Origin: Albula goreensis
Taxonomy: Eukaryota; Chordata; Actinopteri; Albuliformes; Albulidae
Direction: 5' to 3'
NCBI GenBank assembly: GCA_022829145.1
Contig: CM040756.1
Location: 4,079,023-4,143,022, forward strand
DNA: 64,000 nucleotides
A program made the position numbers and the translations under genes. The notes under the pieces are model-generated. The model was not told the DNA's origin. It made no database searches and saw nothing but the letters and a program-made list of their open reading frames with translations. Each line of letters opens with the position of its first letter. Within the stretch, counting starts at the first letter, position 1. Of the stretch, positions 32,101 through 41,328 are shown in pieces.

Positions 32101-35100
32101 ATCACAACTAGTCATAAGTGGTTCTGATAACAATTGGTTTATTTGCAAAGAACATTCCTCAAGTTGGTGGAAGGGATGGGTGACACAGTACTTTGTATGA
32201 GCTTGGTAAGGGAGGCAAATGTACATATTTTTTTCCAATATGGAAATATAACTGCCAAAATTCTGTTGCTTTGCTAATAAACCAACGGTTGCTACGTCTG
32301 AAGAATCACTGTCTCATCAGGGTAGCCAATGGGTCTCGGGGTGGGCGTTTGAATGGCCTTCAGCTGGGTCAATGTTCCCAGCCTGAGCAAATGTGTCAAG
32401 AGAAATCTGCCGGTACCAGTCATGGTCCAGAATTCCGGGCCAGAACAGTTAATGAAGCAATCCAAGCACTTTTTCAGAGATTGAGTCTGGAGTCTAGGTT
32501 ATCGCTCAGCTAACTAAAGAAAGTGTCATTCGTAGAGAGACTAAGCCATTTAAGATATCCAACAGGTGTAAGGTCTATGAAAGATATACCATATGGCAAT
32601 ATATAGGTTGATATTCTATATTTTAGACACTGTAGAGGTTAATTAAAACAAAAGTACAAAAGCTTCATGTAAATTTAATTTCCACATGTGTGTTTGTGTG
32701 TGTTCGTATGTGCACGAGAAAATATATGCGTATTTGTGTGTCTTCTTTTTTCAGAAAGACAGGACTTTAACAAAGAAGAATTACAGGGACTCTCCAAGGT
32801 TTAAGGTAGGAAAATGCATGTCTTTATATATAATTCTTATGCTGTAGATGCAGCACTAGCAGGAGCTGTAGAAGTGAAGTAGTAGAAGCAGCGTAAGCAG
32901 TAGTCATAGCAACTCAGGACAGACATTGGAGCCTCCAGTTTGAATGCTCAAATGTTCATTTAAAATCAAATATTGCTCAGATTTCTTCTTATTTGCTCTG
33001 GTTTGTTCCCCGTTCAGATCGATCTCATCACAATCATTCCCTTTGATGTGCTGTGCTTCAATTTCGGGTTCCTGTCCGTCTTCAGACTCAACCGGCTGCT
33101 GAAGGTACGCTGAGACTGAGCTGGTGCGGTCTGCAGTGATGCATTTCTACTGTTTTATCGTTTCAATGAGCCATAAGGCTGAAAAAATGCTTTAGTCCAG
33201 GTGCTCGTTTCAGAAAGCGAGCATCTGCTAATGTTACTCCAGGTGGGAGATCTGAGGAAAATCAAAGGGGAGAAAAAGACATTATCCTGCTGGGGGTTAC
33301 CTGAGGTGGTGGCGGGGGTGGGGTGAATTTGAGACCTGAAAGCCAGATATACAGTGGGGTCCAAAAGTCTGAGACCACACTGAGCTTTTGCTTCAATTTT
33401 TTTTTTTTTTTTTTTTTGCCATGTAATCCTTGAAATAAACAGAAAGTTGTAGGATTTTGAAAAATTTAAAACAAGATATTTTAAAGAAAATATAAAAAAT
33501 AAGAAATATTTAAAATATTAATTAAAGTCTCTGGGTCATATTTAAGCAAAATTGTGACATTGACCACAGTAACTAACAGTAAAGGTCAGACCCCATCAAA
33601 CATTTATGGGGCACTTAAAGGCCAAGAAAGTTTTTGGACACATAAAGACCATGGCATAACATGGATCATCAAGTTTTGCACAAACTTGTGGAGTCCACAC
33701 CAGCTGCAGTGCACATTGTCATTAAAACACAAGGAGGAAATACCAAAACTGAGATATTCTGAAATTCATGAACATTTTTCAAAGATTTAACTTTTCACTC
33801 AAAGTATTAGTATTATTTGTAATAAGAAATGTTGTACTACATTATAAAAGAATGCACTTCCACCAGTGGCCTGAGGCTTTTGGACCCCACTGCAGTCACA
33901 GTGAATTCTGGGTATTAGGCCTTTGCCTGGGTACCATTCAGCTTCACCCATGTTTTTACCTAAACCTGTACGAGAAGCTAAGTCAGCTCATGTCACATGA
34001 CGTCAATTTCCCCCCTTTCACCCCCGCAGCACGAGTCGTTCTTTGAGTTCAGCGATCGTCTGGAAAGCATCATGGCGAAGGCCTACATCTGGAGGTATGG
34101 GATGCAAGGGAACGGTGCACAACTTCAACACAGATCAAACAAAAAAAAAAACCCTTGGTCCATGTCTTATAAATGTGAAATATGACAGACAGTTCTTTTT
34201 TTGTGTGCATGTGCATGTGTGTACCATGCTGGTCGAGCAATGAGTCACTTTTTCTTCAGTGACATCACAGTCATAGCTGTCAGCCAATGAAATGACAGTA
34301 ACTCACCCTGTTTTCCTCAGAGTGGGACGGACCACCGGTTACCTGCTGTACATTCTGCACCTGAACGCCTGCATATACTACACAGCGTCGGTGTACGAGG
34401 GCATCGGCTTCACCAAATGGGTGTATGATGGCGACGGCACAGCGTATGTCACCCTTTCCACATGTTTCTATTCTGCTAGTTCCGGGAAAAGGCGTGCACT
34501 GAGCTTTTTTTTATTAAGGTTCTAAGTCACAGCAGCACCTAAATATGCCATTTTTCTACAGTTAGAAGGAGGAGAGAACACAGCATACAAAAATATGTGC
34601 CCAGAAAGTGCAGAACAATGCATTTTAATAAATACAGAATTAAATTGTGTGTGCATTTTGGGCAGGTGAAGGTGTGTACTATAGACAGGTGTGGGTGTGT
34701 TATGGGCAGGTGCAGGCATGTGTTAGGGGCAGGTGCAAGTGTGTCATTGGGGCAGGTGTAAGTGTGTTAGGAGCAGGTGTAGGTGTGTCTTAGAGGCAAG
34801 TGTAGTTGTGTTATGAGCAGGTGCAGGTGTGTGTTAGGGGCAGTTGTAGTTGTGTTATGGGCAGGTGTAGGTGTGTCTTAGGGGCAGGTGTAGGTGTATG
34901 GGGGCAGGTCTGGGTGTATGGGGGGAGATGCAGGTGTGTCTTAGGGGCAGGTGTAGGTGTGTCTTAGTGGCAGATGTAGGTGTGTGTTTGGGGCAGGTCT
35001 GGGTGTGTCTTAGAGGCAGGTGTAGTTGTGTTATGGGCAGGTGCAGGTGTGCGTTGTGTGAATCCAGGTATCATTTTTCCCGCAGGTACTTGCGCTGTTA

Positions 35101-38100
35101 CTACTTTGCCGTTCGCACCCTGATCACCATCGGGGGCTTGCCCGAGCCCGTGACGGTGTTTGAGATCATCTTTCAGTTGTTGAACTATTTCACAGGTGTC
35201 TTTGTGTTCTCCAGCTTGATCGGACAGGTACAAATATTAAACCCTTCCTTGAGAGGTCATCTTTGAAGTAGATTAATATTTAATTAATATTTAAAAATGA
35301 AGAAGACATTAATATGGATGGATGTGTATACTGACACATTGACAGACACAGACATACAGATAAATTTGGAGATAAAAGGACAAGGCTTTGGTTTGTTGTT
35401 AGAAATATTAATTTGTATGTATGCATTTGAATTCCACATGTGATAAATATTATTCAGAACAAACTCTTAAGAGTTCAGCATTAGTTGAACCAAAATGCAA
35501 TTTTAGCTGGTATGTTTTCGTTCTATGGTGAAAGGTAAACAAGACTCCACAGCCCTGACTGTATTAGGAAGCTCATCCCACCACTAGGGGGCAGTAGTGA
35601 AAATGTTTTTTCCCCCTTCATTTGTCTCATGGCACAGATGAGAGATGTTATCGGGGCGGCCACCGCTGGACAGACGTATTTCCGCGGCAACATGGATGGC
35701 ACCGTGTCATACATGAACAAGTACAGGATCCCCAAACTGGTCCAGACCAGGGTGCGCACCTGGTACAACTACACCTGGGACTCACAGAAGATGCTGGGTT
35801 AGTCCGTTTGGTTACACACTGTACCTCTAAAACAGGGGTTCCCAACCTGGGGTGCACACACACCCAGGGGGTGCAAGATGGAGTTGCAGGGGGTGCGACA
35901 AAGAGCGGCTTGTGTCCTTGAGAAGTGGTAGTTGGTGAATAACAGAATTAACTTGGAAGTAAAGTAACTGATTGTCAGAGTATTGCTTTTGAATCATTAT
36001 AACGCAACATCTGACATAGTCATTGTCTGTTGTTGCAATCAAATTCACGATCACGAGCTTTGTTAGGTATTTCACCCCTTGGGGCCTCTCAGCTCGCCCA
36101 TCATCACCTCTGCTCACATGCACCGGCTTCTTCATCTTCAAATGTGATATTACTTTTTGTAGGGGGTGCAGAAATTAATCAAACATTTCAAGGGGTGTGG
36201 GGCATAATAAAGGATGGGAACCACTGCTCTGAAATCAAAAGTTATAATGCTCATAATTAAGTGCTTGACAAGTGGGTCTACCTTTCTAACCCTAACCCTA
36301 ACCCTACCTTCTCAGGGACCAGCTTCTTCCATTCAGTAAGGCAGACATTAAATAAATTTGAGGATGACTTGGTCTTTTTAGTTAATTAATAAATTATTGT
36401 ACTTAGGACATGAGTTGTAAGCAAACGTGTTGCACTCCAGCCAAATGAAAAGCATTGAAATACACTCAAATTAATTCATACATAAAAGCTACCATCAAAA
36501 GTACTGTTTTTTTCCCAGTTTATTCCTTTAAAACCACTTTTAGATCTTTATTTAATTTCTCTGCTGGTCTGAAACATCAAAAATGAAAATGTTATAATAT
36601 GCCAATACAATTAAAATTGTGATTCATCACAATTATTGCATATGAAGATATTTTTGTCTAAATAAGACTGAATTTGATATGAGATATTACTCTACCTCTC
36701 ATCCCCCCCAACTCCCCCCACACAGATGAGTCAGAGCTGCTCGAGCAGATGCCCCTCGTCATGAGAACAGCCATTGCCGTGGATATCAACCTCGCCACCT
36801 TCCAGAAGATCGACCTATTCAAGGTTAACCCCCCCCAGCCAGACCCCACTTCTGTGAGGACTGTGTCCATTTTTAAATTTCCTTCTCTTTTTGTGGTCAG
36901 ATCACCTTTGATACTTCTGTCAGGGCAGACTTTGCCTGCAACAAACAAACAAGTGGAATAATAAATAATTGAAGATTATGTAGTCCTATCATTAACGTTA
37001 ACTGATATTTCATCTAATTTTCTTCATAATGACAGCTGAAGACTGTTCTAATGAAATGTTTCCATAACCAGCATTAGTAAACTGGAATACTTGGCGAATT
37101 GGTTGAGTGGGAGGTGTCCATCCCTGGTGAGGGGCCTTGTACCTGAGGAGTTGCAGGTTCAAGTCCCAGCTGTGCCATGAGTTGACTCTGACCAGCAGAA
37201 GTCCATAGTGACTGCATTCAGGATTTGACTGACCCCTAGCTGGAGGTCAGCTTGGCTGACATCAGCATTTCATGAAGTATCACTGTATTAGTTTCTCCCA
37301 GCAACAGCATGGCATGTCATTTGTCAATAGGGAGATGTACTGTACACCTCTGATCCAATCAGGTGCTAGGTGAATACCTCTCCTCCGATAAAAGTAAAAA
37401 AGGGAAAAAAAAATATATATATAAGCAAAATGGACTTCAGTTTGAAGAAAAACAGATTAAAAAAAAAAACTAAATGCTACAGCTTTGCATGTTGAATGCC
37501 AGCTTTTAATGAGAAGTACCATTTATTCTACCCTGTCATATGGCTCCATCAGTCAGACACAATTCATTTTTTTAATTAACTTAAACCTCAAGCACAGTAG
37601 AAGACAAAACAATATACATTCTTCATAAATTATTTTTTTTTTGTTGACTTTCAATTTATGGGAACAATAAAAACAAATTGCATTAGCGTACCCTATGCTA
37701 GATTAAGAGCAGTGCACTCTGGTCATGTGAATTTATAGCTGTAACTATGTGGATTAGTCTCTGAGCTCTTGCCCCATTCTATTTGGCACATCAATGCCTC
37801 CAAGCTGAAATGGCCTGTGATCTAGCTCCCCCTGCTGGTGAAAATATATGTGCCCTACTTTAGGAAGGTGTTGATATCTTTTCACCCACTTACAGAGTAC
37901 ACATACATCATTATTCGAATGTAGCAATACAGTAAATGGATAAATCTGTGAACTGAGATAAATAAACATGTATTGGCTTTTTTTTATTGCTTTGGGCTGT
38001 GATAACCAGGTGACCATGTTGTTTCAGGGCTGTGATAACCAGATGCTTGTGGACATGTTGCTGAGGCTCAAGTCTATTGTGTATTTACCTGGGGACTTTG

Positions 38101-40111
38101 TGTGCAAGAAGGTGAGAGATGGATCTGAATCACCATCACAGTGCAATAATGAGAGAATGATTATACATTATATCTTTTCATTGTTCTCCTGTGTTCTTGC
38201 TCATTTCTCAGTTAGTTTCTTGGCCAAACAGACCCATCAATTTTCATCATTTTTGCTTCTTGGCTGTGTAGATTCTTACTTCCAAGTGTCTGTTTCTTGG
38301 CTGTATAGTCTCCCACTTCCTGTTTGTGGCCCTTGGCTTTATAGTATTTCACTACAGTGTGTCTGTTTCTTGGGTGTGTTGTCTCTCACTTCCTGTTTCC
38401 TTTTCCTTGGGTGTGGCTTCTCTGCTGCTGCCATCCTTGAATCACATATTTCCTCTCCAGGGGGATATAGGGAAGGAGATGTATATTATCAAAGCCGGGA
38501 GGTGCAGGTGATCGGAGGACCCGACAATAAGATCGTATTTGTGACACTGAAGGCAGGATGCGTGTTTGGAGAGATCAGGTAAAACAGGATGTGGTGTTTG
38601 TATTTGGGAAGTGACATCACACATAAAACTGTGTGAATACAGATCTGCTTAGTCAGTTATATTGGATGTATAGTTATATAAAATATAAAATCTTTTTGCA
38701 GCCAAAGTGCTGTAGACATATACATTAGTCTTTTTTTTATTGGTTGAACATTTCTGTAAATTTTGCATATTTATGGAAGTTTTTACTGGACAACCTGAGA
38801 AATCAGGAATGTGTCTTGGTGGGAGGAGCCTCATCTGGGATGGGTGGACTGCCTCGAGATGTGATTGGCTTGTTTTGGATGGAGGGTGGAGCTATATCTG
38901 TAGGAGGCAGGGCTATGTATAATTTATTACAGATGGGTGGGGTCACAGCCAGCATTAGATCAGGGGGAGGCCCTACTTCTGCAGAGTGCTGGAGATGTTT
39001 TCACATAATCTGAGGCTCTATCTAATCTTATTCGGATTAACGGATGCAGGTGACTGTGTGCTGGAGTTGGAGGAAGATTTCCAACCTTCAGTCTCTAGCA
39101 CCTCACTCTTGCTCAAACTGTAATCGAGAACCTATTTGGAACCAGAGCCAGAGTAGTCGCGGGCACTCCAGGACCAGAGATACCCTTGGGGGAGGCTTCC
39201 TACTGGCTTCAGGGGGAGCGCTTTGAAAACATGACTCCTCTAATTCATGCAATGGCTAGTCTTGCTTCTGTCCACACCTCCAACGCATACTGTCCATACC
39301 ATAGCCAGTCATAGCCAGGGAAGGGACTTTGACTCAAAGTGTCCTGTTACCAGCCTGCTTCAGTCAGCCAAAGATGGAGGCAACAGGAGGACGGCTAACG
39401 TGGCGGCCCACGGTTTCGCCAACCTCTTCGTGCTGGACAAGAAGGACCTCCAGGACATCCTGGTGCACTACCCTGAATCCCAGAAGGTGCTGGCCAGGAA
39501 GGGAAAGTGAGTGAACCCAGAATTTCTGTAGGCAGTCTAACTAGACTTTAGTCTTGAAGGATTGAAGCGTCTGCTGTTCCTTTTTGGTGAGTTTAAACCC
39601 TTAACTGCTGTATTTCTAGGTCAACGTTTGATTAAAAGCTCACAGATCTTGTTACCAAAGCCAAAAGTGGCTGCTGATTGTTCTAGAACCATCTCAACAG
39701 ATGGCATCTTTTTGATCTTGCCTTAAAGTATAACATGGTCAGAATGTTTTGAAAACAAATACGTACACCAGGTCCGACTGTGACATCACAAAGACCTGAG
39801 GCCAGTCTTCCCCTGTCATGTGTATTTAACCAGCTGGTCCTCTTTCTCATAAGGAAACTGCTGAAGGCTAAAGGCCCGGCAGCGGCTGCAGCGGAGGCAG
39901 ACAAGAAAAAGGGAATGGCGCTATTCACCCAAAAACCCCCCACCCCGAAAATGCTGCGCGCCTTCGGAACATTGGGAAGCTCAAGGTACTGAGATTCTTA
40001 TCACTGTAGTTGAAAGTTTTAACAAAACATTTGTAAAATTTATCACAAATGTGAAAATTATTTATTTCTTCTCTCTCCAAGGCCGCGCTAAATGCTGAAA
40101 ATAACAAATAG
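26437..40111 (+). CDS. cngb3: Cyclic nucleotide-gated channel subunit beta-3-like, copy B (18 exons, with frame breaks in exons 15 and 17)
   Basis: Second CNGB3-like cone channel modulatory subunit, tandem to copy A with the same exon plan and phases. The order is a Pro/Ala and Lys/Glu N-terminus, the [20 protein letters not shown] segment, S1-S6 with the TIGGLPEP filter, the C-linker and the nucleotide-binding domain. The transmembrane exons are nearer human CNGB3 than copy A (for example WVYDGDG in the turret, and no extra pore exon). Exon 15 lacks one G and hits a TGA, and exon 17 is out of phase with exon 18; both sites are G runs. With both restored the protein would be about 739 residues. 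This is either a recently damaged gene or one carrying two homopolymer assembly errors. ZFIN names two zebrafish loci cngb3.1 and cngb3.2, so a fish tandem pair is not new in itself. Confidence 0.88.
27384..27441 (+). CDS. cngb3: CNGB3 copy B exon 2
   Basis: [19 protein letters not shown], 58 nt, acceptor tctgcag and donor gtatgt. One codon shorter than in copy A. Confidence 0.75.
28075..28122. repeat. (CA)n microsatellite
   Basis: About 23 CA units with one GC interruption, in intron 2 of copy B. Confidence 0.85.
28545..28705 (+). mobile_element. LINE 3'-end-like fish repeat
   Basis: GATGGGCTCCCCCTCTGAGC, CAGGTTCTGCTCAAGGTTTC and AGGGAGTTTTTCTTCCACTG, ending AATAAAATTTAATTGAATTG. This string is found many times in teleost genomes, ending in an (ATTGA)n tail. 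No coding part is present. Confidence 0.6.
28742..28883 (+). CDS. cngb3: CNGB3 copy B exon 3
   Basis: A Pro-Ala repeat then [19 protein letters not shown]. 142 nt, starting just after tgtacag and ending GG|gtaaga. It is 42 nt (14 codons) longer than copy A exon 3, owing to repeat length. Confidence 0.75.
28937..29107. repeat. GT microsatellite with repeated TATGATGTTTGGTATGTTTC
   Basis: Several units of (GT)n plus GTATGATGTTTGGTATGTTT are arranged in tandem with a period of about 50-60 bp, in intron 3 of copy B. Confidence 0.8.
30551..30711 (+). CDS. cngb3: CNGB3 copy B exon 4
   Basis: [20 protein letters not shown], then [20 protein letters not shown] and SSPEHSPPV. 161 nt, the same length as copy A. 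It carries the CNGB3 N-terminal calmodulin-site region. Confidence 0.9.
31048..31332 (+). CDS. cngb3: CNGB3 copy B exon 5
   Basis: [20 protein letters not shown], a Lys/Glu-rich stretch, then [20 protein letters not shown] and DPFT. 285 nt and in frame throughout, so it is the reference that shows copy A exon 5 to be frame-broken. Confidence 0.9.
31645..31853 (+). CDS. cngb3: CNGB3 copy B exon 6 (S1-S2)
   Basis: 209 nt. [20 protein letters not shown] is followed by S2 [19 protein letters not shown] and [12 protein letters not shown]. The first 118 nt are identical to copy A. Confidence 0.92.
32755..32805 (+). CDS. cngb3: CNGB3 copy B exon 7
   Basis: [17 protein letters not shown], 17 codons, phase 0 at both ends, acceptor ttttttcag and donor gtagga. 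Confidence 0.88.
33018..33104 (+). CDS. cngb3: CNGB3 copy B exon 8 (S3 and start of S4)
   Basis: [20 protein letters not shown] then VFRLNRLLK, 29 codons. Confidence 0.9.
33352..33892. mobile_element. Non-autonomous DNA transposon with terminal inverted repeats
   Basis: The left end is CAGTGGGGTCCAAAAGTCTG, and the right end is its inverse GCTTTTGGACCCCACTG. The left flank is TA. The element is 541 bp with no transposase frame. Starting in CAGT with a TA target fits the Tc1/mariner group, though the right-hand TA is not preserved. It lies in intron 8 of copy B. Confidence 0.7.
34030..34094 (+). CDS. cngb3: CNGB3 copy B exon 9 (S4)
   Basis: [20 protein letters not shown] then WR, ending AG|gtatgg. 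Confidence 0.92.
34321..34443 (+). CDS. cngb3: CNGB3 copy B exon 10 (S5 and turret)
   Basis: [20 protein letters not shown] is S5, then [16 protein letters not shown]. 123 nt, ending GC|gtatgt. Only 640 bp separate it from the pore exon, leaving no room for a counterpart of exon 11a. Confidence 0.92.
34660..35055. repeat. Minisatellite rich in GGGGCAGGTGTAGGTGTG (copy B)
   Basis: Same units as in copy A intron 10-11 (20272-20625), running up to the acceptor of exon 11. Spurious Cys/Arg-rich open frames lie on it. Confidence 0.9.
35086..35227 (+). CDS. cngb3: CNGB3 copy B pore exon 11
   Basis: [20 protein letters not shown] then [20 protein letters not shown] and FSSLIGQ. 142 nt, the canonical CNGB3 pore and S6. 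One silent base differs from copy A exon 11b. Confidence 0.93.
35581..35594 (+). promoter_or_regulatory. CTCF-like motif
   Basis: CCACTAGGGGGCAG matches the CTCF core well. It lies in intron 11 of copy B, 44 bp before exon 12. Copy A has no equivalent at that place. Motif evidence only. Confidence 0.45.
35638..35797 (+). CDS. cngb3: CNGB3 copy B exon 12 (C-linker)
   Basis: [20 protein letters not shown], then [20 protein letters not shown] and KML. 160 nt, ending G|gttagt. Confidence 0.93.
35833..36226. mobile_element. hAT-type miniature transposon (394 bp)
   Basis: The left end CAGGGGTTCCCAACC and right end GGATGGGAACCACTG are imperfect inverted repeats. They are flanked by CTCTAAAA and CTCTGAAA, an 8-bp target duplication with one mismatch, as expected for hAT elements. 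The interior has GGGGGTGC words and no transposase frame. It lies in intron 12 of copy B. Confidence 0.75.
36286..36307. repeat. Interstitial telomere-like repeat
   Basis: CTAACCCTAACCCTAACCCT is a little over three units of the vertebrate telomere repeat, 60 bp after the hAT-type element. Confidence 0.8.
36726..36823 (+). CDS. cngb3: CNGB3 copy B exon 13 (C-linker)
   Basis: [20 protein letters not shown] then [13 protein letters not shown]. 98 nt, acceptor cccacacag and donor gttaac. Confidence 0.92.
37090..37405 (+). mobile_element. tRNA-derived SINE
   Basis: TTGGCGAATTGGTTGAGTGG has an A-box form, and GGTTCAAGTCCC at 37156-37167 is a B box. A SINE-like body follows, ending in an A-rich tail near 37400. 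It lies in intron 13 of copy B and is too degenerate around the arms to be a tRNA gene. Confidence 0.65.
37825..37840 (-). promoter_or_regulatory. CTCF-like motif
   Basis: On the minus strand CACCAGCAGGGGGAGC is close to the CTCF consensus. It lies in intron 13 of copy B. Motif evidence only. Confidence 0.4.
38028..38111 (+). CDS. cngb3: CNGB3 copy B exon 14 (start of nucleotide-binding domain)
   Basis: [20 protein letters not shown] then PGDFVCKK. The 16 bases GGGCTGTGATAACCAG around the acceptor also occur 33 bp upstream (37994-38009), a small local duplication of the exon start. Confidence 0.93.
38461..38578 (+). CDS. cngb3: CNGB3 copy B exon 15 (one-base frameshift)
   Basis: [13 protein letters not shown], then one G fewer than copy A (GCCGGGAGG against GCCGGGGAGG). 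The entry frame therefore reads RCR and stops at TGA. The exit frame [20 protein letters not shown] then CVFGEI is intact. 118 nt against 119. If real, the binding domain would be truncated. The site is a G homopolymer in an otherwise almost perfect exon. Confidence 0.85.
39354..39506 (+). CDS. cngb3: CNGB3 copy B exon 16 (cGMP-binding core)
   Basis: [50 protein letters not shown]. 153 nt as in copy A; the phosphate-binding Arg and the Thr are present. Confidence 0.92.
39854..39985 (+). CDS. cngb3: CNGB3 copy B exon 17 (out of phase at its end)
   Basis: [39 protein letters not shown], then LGSS. 132 nt against 151 in copy A, so 19 nt shorter and out of phase. One extra G in ACATTGGGAAGC would give GKLK, aligning with EKLK of copy A and opening exon 18. 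Confidence 0.75.
40082..40111 (+). CDS. cngb3: CNGB3 copy B exon 18 (terminal)
   Basis: Read in phase 0 it gives AALNAENNK and stop TAG, which parallels LASSGDKQ-stop of copy A. Read in the phase left by exon 17 as assembled, it stops after about three residues. Acceptor tctctccaag. Confidence 0.6.
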   Translation, partial: AALNAENNK

Positions 40112-40635
40112 CAGGATGGGAGTCTTCGCAGGGTGACCAGTTACCCGATTCTACGTCATCGAAACATCAAGATGAATTAAAACATGACAGAGGATTCAAC
40201 GGCTATTAAAACCATCTCCTACATTTTACTAAATATCTGCTTCGTAAAAGACTTCACTCTTTTTCCTCTAAGATAATTTTGTAGATGGACATTGTAATTT
40301 TGTACCCTTCTGGTCTGAAATACTGCTTTATTTCTCCACTTACATTTGTAATGTCTACCAATCTTTGCATAAGACCTGGTATGCAAAAATATAATATTTG
40401 CCATGAATGTTGTATATTTTTGGCCAGAAGTCTCTGTAAGAGGTCAGTCTGGTTATATAAAATGTAAATGTAGGATGAACAGTTTCTGACACCCCGCAGC
40501 ATAACAGGAGAGAACACCAAATAGAAAAATGTAAGTTATGGAAACGATTTACCTGACTGTAGGGTTAAAGGGAACGGGCTCATTCTTCGGCCCACCATTT
40601 TCTATCAAATGTCATCAACAGGTCAAGGATTTGAA

Positions 40636-40641
40636 AATAAA
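40636..40641 (+). other. Candidate polyadenylation signal, copy B
   Basis: AATAAA about 525 bp after the stop codon of copy B. Confidence 0.45.
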
Positions 40642-41285
40642 CATACAGACACTTGTGAATTTTCGTTAACGTCTTTGGGGGTAAGGGGAAAAATGCAAGA
40701 CGACCAAACTATTACTGTTATATTGGCATTTCATTTGAAGTTATGAATGACAGATACATTATGGCATTATTGTACTTTAATACATGCTTCCAGACTAAGA
40801 CAAAATATCAGCTATCTACTGAAAAAAATTAAGCATCATGCTTAATAAAAAAAAATTTAAAATGAACAACAGAAAGCATACAAAATTACACTGCTGATGA
40901 TGAGGTTTTGGCACACACTTACTCACAATGACCCTGCAGAGCAACATGCGCATACCATTAGCACATGCACAGGAACCTAACGATGAGTGACATGAGGAAA
41001 CGCAGTCACAAGTACCGACAAGGTGACAGACTGTGACTCAATCCAGCGATGAAATCTAACAACTGAAGCAGTCAGCGCTGTTAGATTCTGTAGTGGTAAA
41101 ACTACGTTACTCAGTATTATTTATATATATATATTATATATGTTATATTCCTTACGCTATATATTAGTAGTTATATGCTGGTTGCTCGGTGTAGGGGGTT
41201 CCTGTGCTTTGTGGACCATGTTCCACAGTATGAACATGTGGGGTGCAAAAAACACTGCCGCCTTGGGTTGTCCCCTCTTTGAGGA

Positions 41286-41286
41286 A

Positions 41287-41327
<41 letters not shown>
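41286..41327. repeat. (GT)n microsatellite
   Basis: About 20 uninterrupted GT units. Confidence 0.9.

Positions 41328-41328
<1 letters not shown>

Noticed and set aside
37090-37170. tRNA gene on the plus strand
   Set aside because: Same reasoning: a B box is present, but the body and A-rich tail are those of a SINE.
38744-39013. An 89-residue open frame in intron 15 of copy B
   Set aside because: Gly-rich, with no similarity, no counterpart in copy A and no splice sites.
10019-40111. CNGB1 rather than CNGB3
   Set aside because: The segment before S1 ([22 protein letters not shown]) and the neighbouring CPNE3 fit CNGB3; CNGB1 has a different sequence there and different neighbours.
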